Part shown: in pieces, positions 1-7,359 of the stretch
Position numbering within the stretch: the stretch's first letter is position 1
How the letters are laid out: every line of letters starts with the position of its first letter
Position numbers and translations under genes: made by a program
The notes under the pieces: generated by a model
The model's database searches: none
Seen by the model: the letters and a program-made list of their open reading frames with translations, nothing else
Told to the model about the DNA's origin: nothing
Assembly: GCA_913020255.1 (NCBI GenBank)
Contig: CAJWAW010000026.1
Location: 1 to 9,451, forward strand
Reading direction: 5' to 3'
Length of the DNA: 9,451 bases
From: an uncultured Fidelibacterota bacterium
GTDB taxonomy: Bacteria; Marinisomatota; Marinisomatia; SCGC-AAA003-L08; GCA-002707645

Positions 1-1106
1 CCTACAATAAATGATATTAAAACTGAAAAAACTAAAACAAACCAAATAACATTAACATTAAATTTTTCAACCTCGTAAAAAAGTAAGCCTTCATTTACGT
101 TATTTAAGCCTCTATCATTCAAATATGACATCCCAAATTGTGAGACAAGTGAATTAATGTTTTTTATATTAATCAAATAAATATCATTATCAAGAAATTT
201 ATAAGCTATAGATTTTTTGAAATCACTATAATAGGAATATGCATCTTCATTTTCATAATAAATTTCTTGAATTTCATCTTTAATTAATGGACTTATAATC
301 CCTTCCCTAATGTATTTTTTTCCTAAACCACTACCAAGCGAAGATGCTCCTCCACCTATATTAATAAATGCTTTATATTTATTTATATCACCTAACAAAT
401 TAATTTTCTTACTAATACTTAAATCTAGAGTTGATTCATTGACTAGGGATTCATTATTTTCCAAAATTATACCTTCAATGATTTCTATGCCCTCATCAGA
501 TATGTTATCACCTAAATCATTTTCTCCTCCAATAGAAACGGCTATGCTTTCATAATCAATCAACTTATTATTATATAAATGATTTTCTATTTGAACCCAT
601 GTCAAATCTTCTCTATTAGCTCCCCATGATGAAGAACCTATTGATGACAAAATAACTGGATTTAAATCCATACTTTTGCATGCTGATAAAGTTGCAATAT
701 TAGCCCCAGGAAATGAGCCTGTCATAGATATTGCGATAGAATCACCTTTTTCTAAACCAATCTCTTCAAATAACAGGACCATAAAAGCTGCAAAATTGGA
801 ATTTGTTGTAATAATCTTTGAATTTAAAATATTTTCTATGTTTTCATTATTTAATACAGTTGTTATTCTAGATTGTTCTAATCCTATTAATCCAGTTTGA
901 TAATAATCTTCTTCAACAATTCTTAAATCAGCTATATCCTTTATAGATTCTATACAGCTACTCATAAATTGCGTTGAATCATATCTTAAATTAACATTAT
1001 CATATTCTTTGTATGTCAATGAATTTGAAACAACAACTACAAAACATATGTTTATAAATGCTATTACAAATAATGTCCTTGTTTTTTGTATTTGTGGTCT
1101 AAACAT
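1..1106 (-). CDS. pgsW: Poly-gamma-glutamate system protein PgsW (partial, C-terminus beyond the window)
   Basis: Reading back from the ATG at 1106 gives 368 uninterrupted codons that run off the window start, so the C-terminus is missing. The N-terminus has a basic stretch, then a hydrophobic segment at about residues 12-28, which fits a signal anchor. A second hydrophobic segment begins at about 352 (VIWFVLVFSVLISF) and may be a C-terminal membrane helix. The middle is probably extracytoplasmic and carries glycine/serine-rich motifs: SMTGSFPGAN (127-136), SSIGSSSWGAN (154-164), SIGGENDLGD (191-200) and NIGGGASSLGSG (249-260). These match my recollection of the 'poly-gamma-glutamate system protein' family that accompanies PgsB and PgsC. 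The start lies 2 bp after the pgsC stop, which supports co-transcription. Its biochemical role is not established. Assignment rests on motifs plus context; the gene symbol is less certain than the family. Confidence 0.8.
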   Translation of the reverse strand, partial: MFRPQIQKTRTLFVIAFINICFVVVVSNSLTYKEYDNVNLRYDSTQFMSSCIESIKDIADLRIVEEDYYQTGLIGLEQSRITTVLNNENIENILNSKIITTNSNFAAFMVLLFEEIGLEKGDSIAISMTGSFPGANIATLSACKSMDLNPVILSSIGSSSWGANREDLTWVQIENHLYNNKLIDYESIAVSIGGENDLGDNISDEGIEIIEGIILENNESLVNESTLDLSISKKINLLGDINKYKAFINIGGGASSLGSGLGKKYIREGIISPLIKDEIQEIYYENEDAYSYYSDFKKSIAYKFLDNDIYLINIKNINSLVSQFGMSYLNDRGLNNVNEGLLFYEVEKFNVNVIWFVLVFSVLISFIV

Positions 1107-1108
1107 AA

Positions 1109-1573
1109 TTATATACTATACATAAAAATCAACATTAATATAAAATGAACTATACTTGACTCTATAATTATAACTGATACAGTTCTTATAACTCCTTGCT
1201 TGTCCATCCAAGAGGCAACCAATCCTGGGATAATAAATCCAATATACTCCAAATAAATAAACTCTCTAAAATACAGACCAATTAAAAAAGCAACCAAAAG
1301 AGATAAAATTACTCTCCTTCGACCATAAATAAGTAGATATTTAGATAAAAAAGATATAAATCCATACGTTAAAATTGAAATGAAAAATGTTATAAATACT
1401 GAATTCAAATCCTGAAGATGTAAAGCAAAATAACCAGGCACAATAACTCCTCCACCCATAACACCTAACGATTCACTAAATAATAGGCCTATTAACATAC
1501 CTATACCAATAGCTAAATAAACATATTGATCATATGGCAAAATAAAACCATTTATTTGCAATAAATCTAACAT
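1109..1573 (-). CDS. pgsC: Poly-gamma-glutamate biosynthesis membrane protein PgsC
   Basis: This 154-residue, very hydrophobic protein has about four or five predicted membrane segments (roughly 17-33, 40-52, 58-80, 88-105, 130-152). Two related motifs, GGVIVPGYFAL (41-51) and IGFIIPGLVAS (111-121), are characteristic of PgsC/CapC, and the size fits that family. PgsC is the membrane partner of the PgsB ligase in the complex that polymerises glutamate through gamma-amide bonds and passes the chain across the cytoplasmic membrane. The ATG at 1573 overlaps the last 7 bp of pgsB, so translation is probably coupled. Upstream bases give only a weak AAAGA as a ribosome site. The protein is complete and unremarkable for the family apart from the visible similarity of its two PG motifs. 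Confidence 0.9.
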   Translation of the reverse strand: MLDLLQINGFILPYDQYVYLAIGIGMLIGLLFSESLGVMGGGVIVPGYFALHLQDLNSVFITFFISILTYGFISFLSKYLLIYGRRRVILSLLVAFLIGLYFREFIYLEYIGFIIPGLVASWMDKQGVIRTVSVIIIESSIVHFILMLIFMYSI

Positions 1574-2712
1574 TCTTTATTATTTTCAAGCTGTTTTAAA
1601 AACACCTCGCCCCAACCAACCATATTACCTATACCTAAAATTGTATGATTTTCTAGATTAACTATATAATCAATTATATCATTTTGAGTTGTTTTCATTG
1701 GAAATACCTTTACATTGATACTAGGTATATCTATATCTAAATTATCAACTCTTATTATAAGTAAATTTGGTTTGATTTTATTGGTAACCAAATCAATTAA
1801 TTGATTAGTTCTATATCTTCTATCATCACGAGTATTTAAGAATACACAAATATTATTATTAAATTTATTTTTTATTAAACTCCATACCTTAAAAGTTGAG
1901 TCAGGATCATTAGCAGCAAATGCACTAACAAATTGATTTTTATTTTTAATATTCCAAATTAAAAGTGCTCCTGGGTCTGGTACTACTTTCAACATCTCTT
2001 TAAGAGCTTTATTTTTACTAACACCCAATTCTTGACATACTTTCAAAGCTAAGCTTATATTTTCAGGGTGCTCTATATAATGGAAATTTTCAATATAATC
2101 AGAATCAACATCTTTCTTATCTGTTTTAATAATTTGAGTATTCCTTTTATTAGATACACCTTTAAAAATATTATAATACTTATCTTCTGAAGTTATTAAT
2201 TTTGAATTATAAGGTATTGTATTAGATAATGATGATGCAATATCTTTATTAGTTATTCCCATTTCATCTATATGATCTTTACGTACATTAGTTATAACAC
2301 TAAGAGTCGATCTTACAATTCGATGTTCTGAAATCCATTGATACTGTGGGTTAACAGCCATGCATTCCAAAACCATCACATCAGGAGATTGCTTAGAAAA
2401 GTATCTCATTAATTTAATCTGCTCTCCAATGCTTGCTGATCGCAACCTATGTAAATTAATATCTATTCCATTTTCATTAATAATTCTTGGTACAGTACCA
2501 GTTGTTTTTGCTAATATTTTCATACCACTATTCCGTAACCCTGCCGCAATTAATCTTACAACACTAGATTTACCCCTAGTACCATTAACATGTATTCTAA
2601 TTGGAATTTTATAAATTGACTTTAAATGAAATTGCATTTCAATTGAACCAATAATAATTAAAATAAAAATAATTATTAATAAAGAATTAATTGATATTAA
2701 CGAGATATCCAT
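1567..2712 (-). CDS. pgsB: Poly-gamma-glutamate synthase PgsB (ATP-dependent gamma-ligase)
   Basis: PgsB catalyses ATP-dependent gamma-linkage of glutamate and belongs to the Mur-ligase-like amide ligases. The 381-residue product opens with one hydrophobic anchor (about 7-23). A P-loop follows, HVNGTRGKSS (41-50), and then AKTTGTVPRII (68-78). Other family motifs are LECMAVNPQYQ (115-125), the ITNVRKDHIDEMG segment (140-152), ANDPDST (267-273), LNTRDDRRYR (292-301) and LGIGNMVGWG (359-368). Length agrees with the PgsB/CapB family. The start lies 3 bp after the upstream methyltransferase stop and has no clear Shine-Dalgarno sequence, so reinitiation is likely. The gene ends in TAG and overlaps pgsC by 7 bp. 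Whether the polymer is L-, D- or mixed glutamate, and capsule or released, cannot be read from the sequence. Confidence 0.92.
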   Translation of the reverse strand: MDISLISINSLLIIIFILIIIGSIEMQFHLKSIYKIPIRIHVNGTRGKSSVVRLIAAGLRNSGMKILAKTTGTVPRIINENGIDINLHRLRSASIGEQIKLMRYFSKQSPDVMVLECMAVNPQYQWISEHRIVRSTLSVITNVRKDHIDEMGITNKDIASSLSNTIPYNSKLITSEDKYYNIFKGVSNKRNTQIIKTDKKDVDSDYIENFHYIEHPENISLALKVCQELGVSKNKALKEMLKVVPDPGALLIWNIKNKNQFVSAFAANDPDSTFKVWSLIKNKFNNNICVFLNTRDDRRYRTNQLIDLVTNKIKPNLLIIRVDNLDIDIPSINVKVFPMKTTQNDIIDYIVNLENHTILGIGNMVGWGEVFLKQLENNKEC

Positions 2713-2715
2713 ATT

Positions 2716-3465
2716 TCAATTACTATTTATCTGCCTTTGTCGTTCAAAAAGTATAGCACTAGTTGCAGCAGTTACATTTAATGAATTAACCTCACCATTC
2801 ATATCTATTGTTGCCAAAAAGTCACAAGATTCTTTTATCAATTTCCTTATTCCTTTCCCTTCACTTCCAATAACAATTCCAATCTTACCATTATAATTCA
2901 TTTCATACCATTGTTTTGCATCAATGCTATTCTCTAAGCCAGTAATCCAAAAGCCATTTGATTTCAAATAATCAATAGAAGATTTAAGATTTGTCTCAAT
3001 ACAGACATTAAGATGAATAAAAGCACCTTGGCTTACTTGCAAAACCGTATCAGTTAAATGAATACTATTGTGTTTAGGCAAAATAATACCATCGACTCCA
3101 GCGCATTCACAAGTTCTCAATATCTGTCCTAAATTCTGAGGATCAGTAATTTGATCTGCAATGATAATACATGTATTATCTTTAGAAATATCTAAATCAT
3201 ATAAATCAGAATATAAATCCCCTTCAAACTCAATATAGATTCCTTGAGAATGCTTATAATTAATTTGCTTATCAAATGTATAATGATCTAAAAAATCAAT
3301 ATGAATATTTTGTGAATCAATTAAATTTAATATTTCTTTATTGTGATTTATTTTTGAATTTTTATCAATACATATTTTTTTTATAAAATAATCAGAATTA
3401 TATGTAAGTAAATGGAAACAATTGTTTAAACCATATACTCTATATATTTTATTATTGTTTTTCAT
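2716..3465 (-). CDS. rlmB: TrmH/SpoU-family RNA 2'-O-methyltransferase, RlmB-like
   Basis: The 249-residue product has a short N-terminal region containing VYGLNN (10-15), which resembles the substrate-binding domain of RlmB. A SPOUT (trefoil-knot) methyltransferase domain follows at about 98-245. Its three signature motifs are intact: DPQNLGQILRT (108-118) with the invariant Asn111 and Arg117, GIVIGSEGKGIRKL (196-209) with Glu202, and EVNSLNVTAATSAILFE (225-241). The family uses S-adenosylmethionine to methylate a ribose 2'-OH. RlmB modifies G2251 of 23S rRNA, in the P-loop of the peptidyl transferase centre. The exact target here is inferred; TrmH-like tRNA methylation is the alternative. 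The ATG at 3465 overlaps the thioredoxin gene by 14 bp. No Shine-Dalgarno sequence is evident. Confidence 0.83.
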   Translation of the reverse strand: MKNNNKIYRVYGLNNCFHLLTYNSDYFIKKICIDKNSKINHNKEILNLIDSQNIHIDFLDHYTFDKQINYKHSQGIYIEFEGDLYSDLYDLDISKDNTCIIIADQITDPQNLGQILRTCECAGVDGIILPKHNSIHLTDTVLQVSQGAFIHLNVCIETNLKSSIDYLKSNGFWITGLENSIDAKQWYEMNYNGKIGIVIGSEGKGIRKLIKESCDFLATIDMNGEVNSLNVTAATSAILFERQRQINSN

Positions 3466-4063
3466 CTAAGATTAGCTTTAACTCTTTAGTATTAATATCT
3501 TCAGAAATAGAACTCTCAATATTAAAAATTAAATCAGAATACATATTTGGATCATATTGCTTTAAAATGGCACTAGGATATACTCTTTTTATTTTATTAT
3601 TTTTTCCAATTAAAAATGACATTGGAATTGAATATACGCCACCATAATCAATAATAATTTTTTGCATTTGAGTTTGACTTCCAAACAGAACAGGATAGTC
3701 AATTTGATAAGCTTTTAAAAAATTATTTAATTGGGTTTCTGTATCAGAAATACTAATACCTAATATTTCAAATTTATCTCGAGGATATTTTTTATATAAT
3801 TCATTGAAATCAGGGATTTCCATTCTACATGGACCACACCATGTTGCCCAAAAATTTATCAAAACCACTTTATCCTTCATTTCTGATAAAACATATACAC
3901 TATCAGCATTTACTGAACTCAAATTAAAGTCGCTAGCTAGATCAATACTATTAGTTACTTCTTTTAATTTATTTAACAAACTATCAGGGATATCCTCATT
4001 CATTAAAAATGAAGAGAAAATAAAGGGTAAAATAAATATATATTTATTTATTAGTTTTTTCAT
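3452..4063 (-). CDS. TlpA/ResA-like periplasmic thioredoxin-fold oxidoreductase
   Basis: The 203-residue protein begins MKKLINKYIF followed by a hydrophobic run to about residue 20, a signal peptide or anchor. The remainder is an AhpC/TSA-Redoxin type thioredoxin fold. Residues 66-81 contain VVLINFWATW followed by the redox-active site C76-G-P-C79, and the cis-proline is P147 in YSIPMSF. Such proteins act on the outer face of the membrane and typically reduce disulfides, for example in apocytochrome c maturation. They receive electrons from a DsbD/CcdA-type transporter, and dsbD lies immediately upstream with a 20-bp overlap, which strongly suggests that DsbD is its reductant. GAGG sits 3 nt before the ATG. 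A later start would remove the signal peptide. The specific substrate is unknown; no cytochrome genes are in view. Confidence 0.88.
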   Translation of the reverse strand: MKKLINKYIFILPFIFSSFLMNEDIPDSLLNKLKEVTNSIDLASDFNLSSVNADSVYVLSEMKDKVVLINFWATWCGPCRMEIPDFNELYKKYPRDKFEILGISISDTETQLNNFLKAYQIDYPVLFGSQTQMQKIIIDYGGVYSIPMSFLIGKNNKIKRVYPSAILKQYDPNMYSDLIFNIESSISEDINTKELKLILDEKQ

Positions 4064-5891
4064 AAGCCTCAGTTAAAAATTTGACAAAATTATCTTTACT
4101 AGGGTCCATTCCTGGAAAAGTAGATAAAACCTTATCATCTTTACTTAAAATAACATAAAATGGCAAAGCAGCCGTGCCAAATCTATTTATTTCTAATTCT
4201 CTATTTTTTTTATGCAAATCTTCTCTACCATCAGTATATAATTTTGCAAGAATAAAATTATTAAAAAGGTTTTTAACCTCGTTCTGCTCAAAAATATTAA
4301 TTTCCATCCATCTACAATTAGTACAGGTGTAGCCTGTAAAATCGATAAAAACTGGTTTATTTTCTTTTTGTGCAACTAATAAAGCTTCATCTAAATTATC
4401 AATCCAATACTCTTCAGAAGGAGGAGGTAAATAAGATTCAATTAAACCATGAACCTTTTTACCCTCTGGTAGACCAGTTGCTAGATATATAGAAAAAAAT
4501 AAAAACAAACAACTTGATAAAACACGATTAATACTTAATTTACTAGTAGAAGAATCTAGAGGCATCCTTAAATATCCAAATAAATAAATACTAATTAATA
4601 AAAATAATATGCACCAAATTAATAAAACAAAAAATCTATCAAATAATCCCCAATTCCATACAAGATCTGCATTACTAATAAACTTAAATGCTGCTGCTAA
4701 TTCTAAAAAACCCATTACAACTTTTACTGAATTAAGCCAACCCCCACTTTGAGGAAGTTTAGATAAATATTGAGGAAATAAAGCTAAAAAGAAAAATGGA
4801 AAAGCAAATGCGCATGAAAAACTTAACATTCCAATAATTGGCCAAAAATACTCCCCCTGACTAGCGGTAGCTAGTAGAGCTCCAACAAAAGCAACAGTGC
4901 AAGTAAAAGAGGTTAAAGTAAATGTTAAAGACATAAATAATATACCAACACTACCACCTCTATTTTCCTGACTTAAACTAAATTGTCTTAATATAGATGG
5001 CACTTCAATTTCATAATAACCAAAAAGACTAAATGCCAAATAAATAAACAATAAGCCAATAAATATATTAATCCATGGATTAGCTGCTAAGTCTCCAGCG
5101 CCAGATGCTCCAATTGTAAATGATAAAATTAATCCAAGAGAGGTGAAAATAGTTATTATTCCAAAAGCATATAATGAAGCTGAAAACAAAGGATTAGAAT
5201 TTCCTTTTTCACCCTCTTTAGTGAAATATGAAACAGTTATAGGAATCATAGGAAATACACACGGTGTAAGTAAAGCTAAAAAACCCATACCAAATGAAAA
5301 AATTACAAAAGAAAATAAACCTTTATCAATCTCATTATTTAATTGATTTGATGATTGATTTTCATATAAATCTCTATAACCTAATAATTCATTGGAATAA
5401 TCTGATCTTTTATCACCAACTGTAATTTCAAAAGAGAAATCAAACTCATCCCATCTAGGTATACATTTTGTTGCATCACAAACATATGATACAAATGTAC
5501 CTTTAGCATTGTATATACCAGGGCTCAAGTTTTCACTTAATTTTAAATCTTGTTTAAATTTAAATGCACCTTTGTGATAATAAATATCTTGCTTAAAATT
5601 TTCATCATATTTTTTACTAGGCTTTGGCTCATTTAAAATACCAATTTGAGAAAATAGCGAACTATCTAATAATTCTACAAAAGTTGGGCTGAGACTTCCA
5701 TCAGGATGAGATGAATATACATGATATCCCTTATCAATATTAACACTAAAATCTAAGTATAAATTTTCACCTGCATGATAAATCAATCTATCTTTTGAAA
5801 TAGAAAATTTAAAAGCATTTTGAATAGCCTCTAAACTTTCAGAAAATGAAAAAGAAAATAAAAATAATATTATACAAAATAAATTAATCAT
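4044..5891 (-). CDS. dsbD: Thiol:disulfide interchange protein DsbD
   Basis: This 615-residue, three-domain protein carries electrons from cytoplasmic thioredoxin across the membrane to periplasmic disulfides. A signal peptide (about 1-18) precedes the periplasmic alpha domain (about 25-158), which carries the cysteine pair C138 and C143 in YVCDATKCIPRW. The central CcdA-like membrane domain (about 190-475) has roughly eight or nine helices. Its redox cysteines are C211 in LLTPCVFPMIP and C331 in SFTCTVAFVGALL. The C-terminal thioredoxin-like gamma domain (about 495-612) has C523-T-N-C526 in GYTCTNCRW and cis-Pro577 in AALPF. All six mechanistic cysteines are present. The first pair is five residues apart, against six in the E. 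coli protein (C103/C109) as I recall it. The start is 5 bp after the prolyl isomerase stop, and the end overlaps the tlpA-like gene, its probable electron acceptor. Confidence 0.94.
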   Translation of the reverse strand: MINLFCIILFLFSFSFSESLEAIQNAFKFSISKDRLIYHAGENLYLDFSVNIDKGYHVYSSHPDGSLSPTFVELLDSSLFSQIGILNEPKPSKKYDENFKQDIYYHKGAFKFKQDLKLSENLSPGIYNAKGTFVSYVCDATKCIPRWDEFDFSFEITVGDKRSDYSNELLGYRDLYENQSSNQLNNEIDKGLFSFVIFSFGMGFLALLTPCVFPMIPITVSYFTKEGEKGNSNPLFSASLYAFGIITIFTSLGLILSFTIGASGAGDLAANPWINIFIGLLFIYLAFSLFGYYEIEVPSILRQFSLSQENRGGSVGILFMSLTFTLTSFTCTVAFVGALLATASQGEYFWPIIGMLSFSCAFAFPFFFLALFPQYLSKLPQSGGWLNSVKVVMGFLELAAAFKFISNADLVWNWGLFDRFFVLLIWCILFLLISIYLFGYLRMPLDSSTSKLSINRVLSSCLFLFFSIYLATGLPEGKKVHGLIESYLPPPSEEYWIDNLDEALLVAQKENKPVFIDFTGYTCTNCRWMEINIFEQNEVKNLFNNFILAKLYTDGREDLHKKNRELEINRFGTAALPFYVILSKDDKVLSTFPGMDPSKDNFVKFLTEAYEKTNK

Positions 5892-5896
5892 TTAAA

Positions 5897-6790
5897 TTAT
5901 TCGTCACTATCATTCAAATTAACAACTCTAATTGATTTAATTGTTACAGGTATAAATGGGCGATGTTTATTTCTTAATCGTTTTTTTATTAAATCTTTAT
6001 AAATATCAGCAGTTGTTGATTTTGGAACCTTTACAAAATATTTCTTACCACCAAGCATATATTCAATCCAATTTTGATCAGATTGATTATCAGGTATTTC
6101 AATTTTAAAACTTTTAATCATTTGTTTTGCTTCGGATGGGATTTTAGTAATGATGTCTAGGACGTTATCTCCATCAATCAAATTTCCAAATACTGTATAC
6201 TTATTATCTAAATGATAAGCTTCATCTGTGCAAATAAAAAATTGACTTCCGGCAGAATTAACATCTCTTGATCTAGCCATTGATAAGATCCCTCTACTAT
6301 GCTTAATATCGTTAAACTCTTGGTCAACTGTCCACCCAGGGTTTCCAGTTCCATCATTTTCAGGAATGCCATCTCTTGATAATATATCACCACCCTGGAT
6401 CATAAACCCAGGTATAACTCTATGAAAAATAGTTCCATCATAAAAACCACTATTAGCTAATTTCTTAAAATTCAAACAATGATTAGGAGCTCTATCAGGA
6501 TATAATTCTAATTTCATAGTACCATGACTTGTATTGATAATAGCTATATCTGAAGAAGTTACAGGCATAGGTCTAAAATTTCTAGCTTCTAATTTAATTT
6601 GATCAATCTGTTCTTTTATAAGCTCTTTTGGTCTTGGAGGAATAAGATTTCCCATATTCTTTGATGGAAATTTAACAGCATCTTCAAATATATTAAACTT
6701 TTTAATAGTTTTTTTATTTTCATTTTCAGATATTGATTCTATTTCACTTGCTACTGTAAAAGATAATAATACATAAATTAACCAAATCAT
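5897..6790 (-). CDS. Secreted cyclophilin-type peptidyl-prolyl cis-trans isomerase with an internal insertion
   Basis: I take the ATG at 6790, giving 297 residues. It forms an ATGA overlap with the pyrE stop, has AGGGAG 9 nt upstream, and puts a signal peptide (about 1-15, MIWLIYVLLSFTVAS) at the N-terminus. A frame-open ATG at 6835 would bury that signal and overlap pyrE by 49 bp. A charged linker (about 16-78) leads into the cyclophilin fold (about 80-294). Catalytic residues are present: FHR with Arg124, GFMIQGGD (128-135) with Phe129 and Gln132, and SQFFI with Gln183 and Phe185. The position equivalent to Trp121 of human CypA is His193, common in bacterial members. Between KIPSE (216-220) and HRPFIPVTIKS (276-286), where family members usually have about ten residues, there are about 55 extra, lysine-rich residues. 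The likely role is proline isomerisation during folding of exported proteins. Confidence 0.9.
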   Translation of the reverse strand: MIWLIYVLLSFTVASEIESISENENKKTIKKFNIFEDAVKFPSKNMGNLIPPRPKELIKEQIDQIKLEARNFRPMPVTSSDIAIINTSHGTMKLELYPDRAPNHCLNFKKLANSGFYDGTIFHRVIPGFMIQGGDILSRDGIPENDGTGNPGWTVDQEFNDIKHSRGILSMARSRDVNSAGSQFFICTDEAYHLDNKYTVFGNLIDGDNVLDIITKIPSEAKQMIKSFKIEIPDNQSDQNWIEYMLGGKKYFVKVPKSTTADIYKDLIKKRLRNKHRPFIPVTIKSIRVVNLNDSDE

Positions 6791-7359
6791 TTTCCTGTAC
6801 TCCCTGGTTTTGTTAAAGGAATTTTCTTCAACCAATCTGGAATTTTTTCAAAATCCCAACTTTGTGTTGGTATACTTAATAATGATATAAAAGGAAAATT
6901 AAAATCTAAGCTACTTTCACTCCTATCTACTATAGAAACAACTCCTTTAATATTTGCATCGTATTTCGAAATTAAGTTTATTAATTCAACTATTGATCCT
7001 CCCGTTGTGACTATATCTTCTACAATTAATATACTTGATCCTTTGTCAATCTTGAAACCTCTTTTAAATTTCATTTTTCCATCAACTCTTTCACTAAATA
7101 TGTGCTTGCAATTTAAATGCTTGCCCACACCACCTGATAATAAAATTCCTCCAATCGCTGCGCTTACAACTAAATCAATATTCTGATCTTTATATTTATC
7201 TGCCATAGTTAAACATATTTTATCCAAAGCAATCGGATTTTCTAATAATCTAAATTTTTCTATGTATGTATCACTATGTCTTCCAGAAGTCAATTTGAAA
7301 TGACCTTTCATTATTGCCCCTGTCCACTCAAGTAAGTCCATTATTTCTTTGCTATTCAT
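6787..7359 (-). CDS. pyrE: Orotate phosphoribosyltransferase
   Basis: PyrE joins orotate to PRPP to form OMP, the fifth step of de novo pyrimidine synthesis, in the cytoplasm. The 190-residue protein has the type I phosphoribosyltransferase PRPP motif VEDIVTTGGS (113-122). It also has the N-terminal GHFKLTSGRHSDTYIEK segment (19-35), the AAIGGILLSGGVG region (67-79), and the catalytic-loop equivalent SERVDGKMKFKRGF (89-102). Length and motif order fit the family. The ATG at 7359 forms an ATGA overlap with the pyrF stop, and AGGA lies 7 nt upstream, a good ribosome site. The next enzyme, PyrF, is encoded immediately before it, so the pair completes UMP synthesis from orotate. The other pyr genes are not in the window. 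Confidence 0.95.
   Translation of the reverse strand: MNSKEIMDLLEWTGAIMKGHFKLTSGRHSDTYIEKFRLLENPIALDKICLTMADKYKDQNIDLVVSAAIGGILLSGGVGKHLNCKHIFSERVDGKMKFKRGFKIDKGSSILIVEDIVTTGGSIVELINLISKYDANIKGVVSIVDRSESSLDFNFPFISLLSIPTQSWDFEKIPDWLKKIPLTKPGSTGK
6791..6805 (-). promoter_or_regulatory. Ribosome-binding site deciding the prolyl isomerase start
   Basis: On the minus strand AGGGAG (6805-6800) lies 9 nt before the ATG at 6790, and a second AGGA lies 2 nt before it. Together with the ATGA overlap and the signal peptide that follows, this favours 6790 over the in-frame ATG at 6835. The site lies inside the 3' end of pyrE. Confidence 0.6.

Noticed and set aside
310..900. Short plus-strand open frames at 310-555 and 676-900
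   Set aside because: They lie antisense within pgsW, whose frame is continuous and has family motifs. Their translations show no recognisable features.
4193..5346. Small open frames at 4193-4375 (minus) and 5143-5346 (plus) within dsbD
   Set aside because: Both overlap the intact, fully motif-supported dsbD and have no ribosome site or recognisable content.
6791..6835. Upstream in-frame ATG at 6835 for the prolyl isomerase (15 extra residues)
   Set aside because: It would overlap pyrE by 49 bp and place charged residues before the signal peptide, and it is inferior to the ATG at 6790, which has AGGGAG upstream and an ATGA overlap.
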